Origin: Robertkochia flava
GTDB taxonomy: Bacteria; Bacteroidota; Bacteroidia; Flavobacteriales; Flavobacteriaceae
Length of the DNA stretch: 64,000 nt
Assembly: GCF_020166515.1 (NCBI RefSeq)
Contig: NZ_JAINZT010000008.1
Location: forward strand, 181,563 to 245,562
Reading direction: 5' to 3'
Shown here: in pieces, positions 54,532-61,718 of the stretch
Layout of the letters: every line of letters starts with the position of its first letter
How positions within the stretch are numbered: position 1 is the stretch's first letter
The notes under the pieces: generated by a model
The model's database searches: none
The model's input: the letters and a program-made list of their open reading frames with translations, nothing else
Told to the model about the DNA's origin: nothing
Made by a program: the position numbers and the translations under genes

Positions 54532-55368
54532 ATGAAGAAAATTTTAGTACCTACCGATTTTTCAGAAAATGCCCTTCAGGCCCTTAAAGTGGCTGCCCAA
54601 TTGGCTAAGCAACACCATGCGAAATTATACTTGCTTCATATGCTGGGAATCTCCCAGGCCATTATAGGAAAGGATGAGAGTAATGAAGGTGCCGAGGCCA
54701 TCTATTATATGAAGATGGTTAAAAAGCGTTTTGACGATCTAAAGCGCCTGGATTATATGCAGGGCATCGAAACGGAAGAACTTATTCAGAACTACAAGAT
54801 CTTTTCCGAGGTAAACAATGTAGCTCACGAGCATGGTATCGACCTTATCGTTATGGGGTCTCATGGTACAGGTATGGTGAACGATTTCTTTGTAGGCTCC
54901 AATACCGAAAAAGTAGTTCGGAACAGTGATTTCCCGGTATTGGTAATCAAAAAGGATCGTCCGGATTTTAAAATGGATAAGGTGGTTTTCGCCTGTGATT
55001 TTGACAAGGAGAACATTCACGCATATCGCCGGGCCATGCGGCTTTTTAAGGATTTTGAAAGCGAGGTACATTTGCTATACGTAAACCTGCCTAACCAGAA
55101 TTTCCTGAATTCCGCAGAAATGAGGGAACGGGTTAAGGAATTTATTACAGAGGCCGATAATGGGGATCTGAGCCAATTGTCAAAGGTGACGTATTACTCC
55201 GATTATACCATTGAAAACGGGATCTATAACTTCAGTAATTCTGTCGGGGCCGACCTGATCGCTATTCCTACCCACGGAAGAAAGGGAATTTCTCACTTCT
55301 TTATGGGCAGCATAGGGGAAGACCTTGCCAACCACGCTGAATTACCGGTGATCACCTTTAAGATCTGA
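54532..55368 (+). CDS. Tandem universal stress protein A
   Basis: The ATG at 54532 gives 278 residues; the frame is open four codons further from a TTG at 54520 but the Usp start is KKILVPTDFS. There are two Usp domains. The first keeps the ATP-loop GSHGTG-like motif (MGSHGTGMVNDFFVGSNTEKV), and the second has ATYPTHGRKG-type residues (IPTHGRKGISHFFMGS). The family senses ATP and stress. It is divergent from the ABC adaptor gene and shares box C. Confidence 0.92.
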   Translation: MKKILVPTDFSENALQALKVAAQLAKQHHAKLYLLHMLGISQAIIGKDESNEGAEAIYYMKMVKKRFDDLKRLDYMQGIETEELIQNYKIFSEVNNVAHEHGIDLIVMGSHGTGMVNDFFVGSNTEKVVRNSDFPVLVIKKDRPDFKMDKVVFACDFDKENIHAYRRAMRLFKDFESEVHLLYVNLPNQNFLNSAEMRERVKEFITEADNGDLSQLSKVTYYSDYTIENGIYNFSNSVGADLIAIPTHGRKGISHFFMGSIGEDLANHAELPVITFKI

Positions 55369-55373
55369 ACATA

Positions 55374-55673
55374 TCACTGATGTTGTTCCAGAATTTGCAG
55401 TAATTGTTGTTTGGGTAGTACCCCGGACTGTCGCCATTTGAGTTGTCCGTCCTTAAAAAGGATCATGGTGGGAACTCCTCTGACCTGGTATTTTGCTGCA
55501 AGTTCAGAATTCTGGTCAACATCGATCTTAACTATCTTTATGCTGTCGCCCATCTCATCCTTGACTTCTTTGAGAATGGGCGCCAGCATTTTACACGGGC
55601 CGCACCAATCTGCGAAAAAATCTACCAGTACCGGAGTATCTCCCTTAATTATCGAACTGAAACTACTTTTCAT
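55374..55673 (-). CDS. trxA: Thioredoxin
   Basis: The start at 55673 gives 99 residues; the extension to 55706 adds only 11 non-conserved residues. The active site is [14 protein letters not shown] and the cis-proline loop is [12 protein letters not shown]. It is cytoplasmic. It converges with the Usp gene (5-bp gap), and it is divergent from the DUF302 gene. Confidence 0.95.
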   Translation of the reverse strand: MKSSFSSIIKGDTPVLVDFFADWCGPCKMLAPILKEVKDEMGDSIKIVKIDVDQNSELAAKYQVRGVPTMILFKDGQLKWRQSGVLPKQQLLQILEQHQ

Positions 55674-55848
55674 AATGAATTGATTTTCAACTATAAATTT
55701 AAGCATTACCTCTCGTAAGGAAAAGGGGGTTTTACATTTTGTTTAAAAGCAGGGACTGGTAAGGTGTCGGGATATTCTTTTAATAATGAGTGGGTTAAGG
55801 TTTTTATTTTAATTAAATTTAAAGAGACAAACCAGGAATACTTCAAAC

Positions 55849-56235
55849 ATGTACTATTACACCACAGAAATAAAGAATATCCCATTTGAGACCGTAATCG
55901 ATAAGGTAACCTCTGCCCTGAAGGAAGAGGGATTCGGGGTGCTTACCGATATAGATATCCAGGCGACCTTAAAAAAGAAATTGGATGCCGATATCTATAA
56001 ATACAGGATCCTTGGCGCCTGTAATCCGGGTTTTGCCCATAAGGCTTTGCAGCATGAGAACAAGATCGGAGTCTTGCTTCCCTGTAATGTGATCGTTCAG
56101 GAGCGGGAGGAAGGCAAGGTGGAAGTGTCGGCAGTAGACCCCGTTGCCTCCATGAGCGCTGTTGGCAACCCACAACTGAAGGCCGTTGCATCTGAAGTGG
56201 CCTCGCGGCTTAAAAGTGTGATTGATTCCTTGTAA
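55849..56235 (+). CDS. DUF302 domain protein
   Basis: A 128-residue protein with the DUF302 core (KEEGFGVLTDIDIQATLKKKL and the later LGACNPGFAHKAL, CNVIVQ). The family is often found with stress or reductive-sulfur genes; its function is unknown. No signal peptide. I find no CRP/FNR box within 100 bp upstream. Confidence 0.88.
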   Translation: MYYYTTEIKNIPFETVIDKVTSALKEEGFGVLTDIDIQATLKKKLDADIYKYRILGACNPGFAHKALQHENKIGVLLPCNVIVQEREEGKVEVSAVDPVASMSAVGNPQLKAVASEVASRLKSVIDSL

Positions 56236-56258
56236 GCTATTGATATTCCGCATTTTGA

Positions 56259-56272
56259 CTGACGTTTGTCAT
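56259..56272. promoter_or_regulatory. CRP/FNR-type box D, before the Usp-baeRF-nuclease operon
   Basis: CTGAC-GTTT-GTCAT contains the palindrome TGAC-N4-GTCA. A -7-like TATCTTCC at 56295-56302 is centred exactly 33 bp downstream. The ATG at 56327 is 61 bp from the box centre. Confidence 0.72.
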
Positions 56273-56326
56273 GTCTTGCGGTTATTATTTGTACTATCTT
56301 CCTGATCAACCTGAAACCACTAAATA

Positions 56327-57172
56327 ATGAAAAGGATCGTATTACCAACTGATTTCTCTGACAATGCCTGGAACGCTATTTCCTATGCCGTGCAATTGTT
56401 TGCAAATGAGACATGCCAGTTATATTTTTTACATACCTATGTACCTGCATTCTACCGTGTGGATTACGCCATTGGCGGACCGGCCTACAGTGGTATCGAT
56501 GACGCCATGATACAGGCAACCATAAGCGGACTGGAAAATACGGTAGCGCGGGTAAAGGAAGAATACCCTAATGACAAGCATACCTACCATCAGCACTATG
56601 CCTTCAATCTTCTTACAGATGAGGTCAAGGAACTTTGTGAAAAGGAAGATATTGATCTGGTGATCATGGGTACCAAGGGCGCTACGGGTGCCGAGAGGAT
56701 TCTATTCGGGTCTAATGCGGTATTTATGATGCGAAAAATAGATGTCCCCCTCATTGTTATTCCGGGTGCCTACGCATTTAAAAAACCGGTTTCTGTGCTT
56801 TTTCCAAATGATTTCCTGATGATTCCGGACAAGGAGGTTTTAAAACCGTTGCTGCAATTATTAAAGAATAATCATGCACATCTGGATGTAGTGCACGTAC
56901 AGGAAGACCGGGAAATGACCCGGCAGCAGGAACACAACAAATATGTGCTGCATGAACGTCTGGCCGATTGCAATTACGATTTCCTGGAGATTCAGGAGGG
57001 GTATATGCCCGATGCCATTAAGGATATGATAGATGAAGGCCCCTATGACCTGCTGGTAATGCTCAACCGGAAGCATTCCTTTCTGGAACGGCTGCTGTTA
57101 AGACAAAATGTAGACAGCCTGGGTTTTGAAGTGGAGATCCCCTTTATGGTATTAAGAGAAAGTATTAAATAA
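56327..57172 (+). CDS. Tandem universal stress protein B
   Basis: A 281-residue two-domain Usp (KRIVLPTDFSDNAWNA at the start). Domain 1 keeps the ATP-binding GTKGATGAERILFGSNAVF. Domain 2 is degenerate at the glycine loop (MLNRKHSFLERLLL) and probably does not bind ATP. It is the first gene of the six-gene operon downstream of box D. Confidence 0.9.
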   Translation: MKRIVLPTDFSDNAWNAISYAVQLFANETCQLYFLHTYVPAFYRVDYAIGGPAYSGIDDAMIQATISGLENTVARVKEEYPNDKHTYHQHYAFNLLTDEVKELCEKEDIDLVIMGTKGATGAERILFGSNAVFMMRKIDVPLIVIPGAYAFKKPVSVLFPNDFLMIPDKEVLKPLLQLLKNNHAHLDVVHVQEDREMTRQQEHNKYVLHERLADCNYDFLEIQEGYMPDAIKDMIDEGPYDLLVMLNRKHSFLERLLLRQNVDSLGFEVEIPFMVLRESIK

Positions 57173-57179
57173 ATAAAGA

Positions 57180-58028
57180 ATGAATAAGATCCTGTTGCCT
57201 ACAGATTACTCGGAATCTTCCCTCATGGCCATTGAATACGCATCGAAATTATTTGATGATCACGCCTGTGAGTTTCATATCATACACGCCTACCGTCTCA
57301 GCCGGTCCGGGCTTGCGATCATGCGGAAGCAGTATACGGAGACCAGGGAATACCGGAAAAGCGAATCTGCAGCCAGGGAGGATATGCGCAAGATGCTTCT
57401 TGAATTAAAGAAGAAATATGAAGCAGACCCTCACATATACCGTGGATTTGTAACAGCCCAAAGCCTTACCGACGGGATCAGGCAGAGTGTACTGGAATTG
57501 CAGGGCGATCTTATTGTGATGGCGACCACCGGGGCTTCCGGGCTCAAGGAGGTTTTTCTGGGGAGCAACGCGGTAAAGGTGATCAACAGGATGAAAGACT
57601 GTCCGGTACTGTTGGTGCCTGCAGGTTACTCCTTTGTCCCGGTGAGGAAAATTCTTTTTGTCAATGATTTCAGAAGGAATTTTGAAGCTGAGGAAGTATT
57701 GGCTTTGGCCTCTATGGCAAGGATGACGACGTCGAGTATTGCGTTGTTATATATAAATGACGGGAATGAATTTACGTCGAACCAGAAAAAGAACAGGGAG
57801 GAATTGCTGAGATTATTGGAAGGGATCCCGGTAGAGGAACAGCAGATGCCCATGGATAAGTTCCTGAGTGATATTATAGAGGATTATACGGCCAGTGGAG
57901 AGGTGAACATGCTGGCCATGATAAAGAATAAGCACAGTAACCTGGACAAGTTGTTAAGGGAACCGGTGGTCAAAAAGGTGGCTTTTCACAGTAGAATTCC
58001 CTTTTTAGTGATGCCGGAGGTGGTTTAA
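57180..58028 (+). CDS. Tandem universal stress protein C
   Basis: A 282-residue protein (NKILLPTDYSESS). Domain 1 has ATTGASGLKEVFLGSNAVKV. Domain 2 has the same degenerate NKHSNLDKLLR loop as the neighbouring Usps. It starts 7 bp after Usp B and is followed 12 bp later by Usp D, so the three are a tandem duplication. Confidence 0.9.
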   Translation: MNKILLPTDYSESSLMAIEYASKLFDDHACEFHIIHAYRLSRSGLAIMRKQYTETREYRKSESAAREDMRKMLLELKKKYEADPHIYRGFVTAQSLTDGIRQSVLELQGDLIVMATTGASGLKEVFLGSNAVKVINRMKDCPVLLVPAGYSFVPVRKILFVNDFRRNFEAEEVLALASMARMTTSSIALLYINDGNEFTSNQKKNREELLRLLEGIPVEEQQMPMDKFLSDIIEDYTASGEVNMLAMIKNKHSNLDKLLREPVVKKVAFHSRIPFLVMPEVV

Positions 58029-58040
58029 AACTGGTGAATT

Positions 58041-58883
58041 ATGAAGCGTATCGTTATTCCAACAGATTTCTCAGATAATGCCTTACATGCAATACGGTAT
58101 TGCCATAACCTTTTTTTAGGGGAGGAAGTGGAATTTGTATTGCTGCATACCTTCGGGGCTGACGTGTATACATCGGCCGCCACCCTTGGGCTTCGGGCAG
58201 ATACCTCTGCAATGGAACGCCAATTGGAGGATAGCAGAAGAAAACTGGATTCTCTCAAGGCGCTGCTTCAATCAGAATATAACGGGTTCGGATGCTCTTA
58301 TACACTTCTTACACGATATGATTTTCTCCCTGATGCCATTAATTCCCTGTTACAGGAACAGCCAGCATTTTTAGTAGCCATGGGAACACAGGGAGCAACG
58401 GGAGCAAAGGAGATTTTTTTGGGAAGTAATGCCGTTCGCATCATGCAAAGGGTAACCGAAACCGCTGTGCTGGCCATCCCGGAAGCAAGTCCGTTGGTAG
58501 TACCGCGTAAGATCGCCTTGGCCACCGCTCATACAGACCTGCCCAAACCGGACCAGTTGGCCGCTTTCAGGGATCTGGCAGGAAGGTATGAGGCACAGAT
58601 CACCATCATTCATATCTCAGATGAGGTGCGGCTAAATGAGAAACAGAAAAAGAACAGAGACTGGCTTCAGGAGCAACTCGCTGCCTGCGATCCGGCTGTT
58701 TTCACCCTGGACAATGATCATGTGGATCAGGCGATCATGGAATATGTCGGGAATACCAATACAGATATTATAGGGATCATCAGCAGAAAGCATACCTTCT
58801 TTGAAAGTCTTCTTAAGAGATCAACCCTGAAAGAACTGGGATACCACAGTAAGATACCCCTGCTTGTAATGCATCATCAATAA
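58041..58883 (+). CDS. Tandem universal stress protein D
   Basis: A 280-residue protein (KRIVIPTDFSDNA). Domain 1 has GTQGATGAKEIFLGSNAVRI and domain 2 ends with SRKHTFFESLLKRS. It is the third consecutive Usp, and its C-terminal domain has the same loss of the glycine-rich loop. The next gene follows in 20 bp. Confidence 0.9.
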   Translation: MKRIVIPTDFSDNALHAIRYCHNLFLGEEVEFVLLHTFGADVYTSAATLGLRADTSAMERQLEDSRRKLDSLKALLQSEYNGFGCSYTLLTRYDFLPDAINSLLQEQPAFLVAMGTQGATGAKEIFLGSNAVRIMQRVTETAVLAIPEASPLVVPRKIALATAHTDLPKPDQLAAFRDLAGRYEAQITIIHISDEVRLNEKQKKNRDWLQEQLAACDPAVFTLDNDHVDQAIMEYVGNTNTDIIGIISRKHTFFESLLKRSTLKELGYHSKIPLLVMHHQ

Positions 58884-58903
58884 TTAATTTAAAATCAAAG
58901 GAT

Positions 58904-59314
58904 ATGAAGAATGTAGGAGTTTGGATGGATAAGGAAAAAGCCTGGATCGTTGTACTTAATGACGAGGAGGTAGAGATGACTGTCCTGGAAAGTGACGTAG
59001 AAGATTTTAATGCGGTGGGAGGTTCCAGGTCAAAGACCAGATGGGGCCCTCAGGACGTGGTTCAGGACAGGAAATATACGGAGCGGGAAAAGCACCAGAT
59101 GAAGCGGTATTTTGAAAATCTAGCTGGGGAGTTAAAGGAGGCCGGGCAACTGGCTTTGTTTGGTCCGGCCGATACCAATAAAAAATTCAACAATTACCTG
59201 CTGGAGCATCAAAAAGATCTGGCCAGCCGTGTAAGGGGAGTGGAGAAGGCCGATAGTATGTCTGAGAACCAGGTAAAAGCCCTGGTTCGGGAGTTTTTTG
59301 ATAATGCCTCATAA
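58904..59314 (+). CDS. eRF1-like (baeRF-type) small protein
   Basis: A 136-residue protein: NVGVWMDKEKAWIVVL, then TRWGPQDVVQDRKYTEREKHQMKRYFENLAGELKEAGQLALFGPADTNKKF is a recognisable eRF1 domain-3/RNase-like layout (given here in shorter pieces: TRWGPQDV; REKHQMKRYF; LALFGPADT). It ends ADSMSENQVKALVREFF, a recurrent motif in this bacterial family. Family proposals link such proteins to ribosome rescue or hibernation; direct evidence is lacking. No GGQ loop is present. It is in the box D operon. Confidence 0.65.
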   Translation: MKNVGVWMDKEKAWIVVLNDEEVEMTVLESDVEDFNAVGGSRSKTRWGPQDVVQDRKYTEREKHQMKRYFENLAGELKEAGQLALFGPADTNKKFNNYLLEHQKDLASRVRGVEKADSMSENQVKALVREFFDNAS

Positions 59315-59335
59315 AGGGCGAAAAAGGAACTCAAC

Positions 59336-60166
59336 GTGGATGCCGGTCATATACTCATCACCAAATCGTCGGGAGAGCAGGTTGCATTCTCTCTCGACAA
59401 GATCAAAGCATCTCTCAGGCGAACCGGGGCCGGTGACCCGCTTATTGAGAAGATCCTGAATACGCTGGCCAATGAGGTTTATGAAGGGATCACTACCAGG
59501 GAGGTGTATAACCGGGCCTATGCCTTACTCAAGCAATCGCGTTCCGAATACGCTTCGCGGTATAAACTTAAAAGAGCGATCTACGAATTGGGCCCTACGG
59601 GATTTCCGCTGGAGAAGTTTGTGGCAGCCATCCTCAAATATTCCGGCTATAAAACCCGGACCGGGGTCATTTTTACAGGGCATTGCGTAAATCATGAAGT
59701 AGATGTAGAGGCCCGGAAAAACGGAATGCTCACCCTGGTGGAATGTAAATTTCACGGACAGCAGGGAATTAATTGCAATGTAAAGGTGCCGCTTTATATC
59801 CACTCCCGCTATCTCGATATAAGGGAGCATTGGAATAAAGAGGAAACGCTGGAACCCATCTGGGTGGTAACCAATACGCGTTTTACCCTGGATGCAATGA
59901 AGTACGGGAAATGTATGGGGATGTACCTGCTTAGCTGGGACTATCCCGAAGGTGACAGCATCCGGGATCGTATCGACCGACTGGGGTTATACCCCTTAAC
60001 GGTATCCTCGCTTCTAACTTCCAGAGAAAAGAACTTTTTGCTGGATAAGGGTATCGTATTGTGCAGGGAGCTCCTGGAGGATTCCTTTTTTCTGGATCAT
60101 GCAGGGGTTTCTGAGGTACGTAAGGAAAAGATCCTGGATGAAATGAAGAACCTTTGTAAATGTTAA
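59336..60166 (+). CDS. ATP-cone plus PD-(D/E)XK nuclease-like protein
   Basis: The GTG start at 59336 gives 276 residues. Residues 5-90 form an ATP-cone (KSSGEQVAFSLDKIKASLRR; TREVYNRAYALLKQ), which binds ATP or dATP in ribonucleotide reductases. Residues 95-210 resemble Mrr-type PD-(D/E)XK nucleases: D123 (EVDVEA), then E136-x-K138 (VECKFH). The combination suggests a nuclease gated by nucleotide levels. It is 21 bp after the baeRF-type gene and 1 bp before the metallo-hydrolase gene. Confidence 0.8.
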   Translation: MDAGHILITKSSGEQVAFSLDKIKASLRRTGAGDPLIEKILNTLANEVYEGITTREVYNRAYALLKQSRSEYASRYKLKRAIYELGPTGFPLEKFVAAILKYSGYKTRTGVIFTGHCVNHEVDVEARKNGMLTLVECKFHGQQGINCNVKVPLYIHSRYLDIREHWNKEETLEPIWVVTNTRFTLDAMKYGKCMGMYLLSWDYPEGDSIRDRIDRLGLYPLTVSSLLTSREKNFLLDKGIVLCRELLEDSFFLDHAGVSEVRKEKILDEMKNLCKC

Positions 60167-60167
60167 G

Positions 60168-61538
60168 ATGGAGCAAAAGGTAAGTATACAGTTTTTAGGT
60201 GCAGCAGGAACCGTAACGGGTTCCAAATTTCTGGTGGAAACCCCGGAGCTGAAGATCCTGATCGATTGCGGGTTATTCCAGGGGGAAAAGCCGCTTCGTG
60301 ATAAAAATTGGGAACCCCTGGAGGTCGATGCCTCAACGATCGACCTGGTCCTGTTAACCCATGGCCACCTCGATCATGTCGGGTACCTTCCCAGGCTGGT
60401 GCGAATGGGTTTTGAAGGAAAGATCTATGGAACGGCCCCCACATTGAGCATTACAAGGATCATCCTGGAAGATAGCGCGAAGATACAGGAAGAAGATGCC
60501 GACCAGGCCAACAGGGAAGGCTACTCCAAACACGATCCCGCCCTGCCGCTTTACAATCAGAGGGATGTGGAACAAACCTTCGATTACCTCGACCCTCAGC
60601 CTATGGGCGTTTTTATAGACCTGGCTCCCGGGATCAGGTATAAACATCACTATGCCGGTCATATCTTAGGGGCAACATGGCTGGAGCTGGAAGTATTTGG
60701 AAGGATCATCGTGTTTTCCGGAGATCTGGGTCGGGAAAACGACCTGCTGCTAAGGCCTGTGGAACGGCCTGTAAAGGCCGATTATATCATTATGGAATCC
60801 ACTTACGGCGACCGGGAACACCTGGATGAGGATGTAGAGGATATCCTGATACAATTGGTGAACGAGGTATTGCACCACCGCGGTAATTTGATCATTCCAA
60901 GTTTCGCTGTGGAACGGGCGCAGTTACTGGTGTATTATTTCTGGCAACTGTATAAAAAGAACAGGATACCCGCAATTCCTGTAGTTATTGACAGTCCCAT
61001 GAGCAATAAGGTGTTTGACAGTTTTTTTAAATTTCCCGACTGGCACCGTCTCAACGGTGCCATGCTGGGGGAAATGCTTAACTATGTGGAGGTGGTCGAT
61101 TCGTACAGGGATACCTGGCGGGTGATCGACAGGAAACAACCCAAGGTAGTGATCGCAGGGAGTGGGATGATCACCGGAGGCAGGGTACTTACCTACCTTC
61201 AGCAACTCATAGACGAACCTGAAACCATTGTCCTTCTGGCCGGATACCAAGCCGAAGGCACCCGGGGGAGAGACCTTCTGGAAGGTGCAAAAACCCTGCG
61301 TTTCTTTGGGAAAGAATACGTGGTCCGGGCAAGGACAGAATGTCTTCAGAGTCTTTCTGCCCACGCAGACCAGGGGGAGTTACTGGATTGGTTAAGCGAC
61401 CTGGAGACCGCACCGGAAAAGGTTTTTCTCGTTCACGGGGAACCTGAGGCCGCCAAAGAATTGAAAACCGCAATTGCAAACAAGTACAGCTTTCAGACCG
61501 AGATCCCTGAAATGAACTCCAAATACGAGCTTATGTAA
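60168..61538 (+). CDS. Beta-CASP metallo-beta-lactamase-fold RNase-like protein
   Basis: A 456-residue protein with the zinc motif THGHLDHVGYLPRL (H65, H67, D69, H70), ESTYGDREH, and the beta-CASP parts (VVIDSPMSN, VVIAGSGMITGGRV, AGYQAEGTRGR). It ends with a HADQGELLDWL-type C-terminal His motif and VFLVHGE. This CPSF/YSH1-like class contains endo- and exoribonucleases. It is the last gene of the operon; an octamer array starts 13 bp after the stop. Confidence 0.9.
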   Translation: MEQKVSIQFLGAAGTVTGSKFLVETPELKILIDCGLFQGEKPLRDKNWEPLEVDASTIDLVLLTHGHLDHVGYLPRLVRMGFEGKIYGTAPTLSITRIILEDSAKIQEEDADQANREGYSKHDPALPLYNQRDVEQTFDYLDPQPMGVFIDLAPGIRYKHHYAGHILGATWLELEVFGRIIVFSGDLGRENDLLLRPVERPVKADYIIMESTYGDREHLDEDVEDILIQLVNEVLHHRGNLIIPSFAVERAQLLVYYFWQLYKKNRIPAIPVVIDSPMSNKVFDSFFKFPDWHRLNGAMLGEMLNYVEVVDSYRDTWRVIDRKQPKVVIAGSGMITGGRVLTYLQQLIDEPETIVLLAGYQAEGTRGRDLLEGAKTLRFFGKEYVVRARTECLQSLSAHADQGELLDWLSDLETAPEKVFLVHGEPEAAKELKTAIANKYSFQTEIPEMNSKYELM

Positions 61539-61550
61539 CGCTATTCCCCC

Positions 61551-61718
61551 GTACCCCCTGTACCTACGTACCCCTGTACCTGCGTACCTTTGTACCTGCG
61601 TACCTTCGTACCTGCGTACCTGCGTACCTTCGTACCTGCGTACCTTCGTACCCCCGTACCCCCGTACCCTCGTTACTCATCACTCATCACACATCACTCC
61701 TCACTCCTCACTCCTCAC
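61551..61718. repeat. GTACC octamer array followed by a CTCACTCCT array
   Basis: After one nonamer (61551-61559), fourteen consecutive 8-bp units with the form GTACCNNN run from 61560 to 61671 (mostly GTACCTGC and GTACCTTC). A CA/CT-rich array, ACTCATC then ACTCCTC, runs on to 61718. The array touches the stop of the S9 peptidase gene (61719). The GTAC core is self-complementary. Confidence 0.93.

Noticed and set aside
61551..61718. Possible CRISPR array
   Set aside because: Units are 8 bp and contiguous with no unique spacers; no cas genes are in the window.
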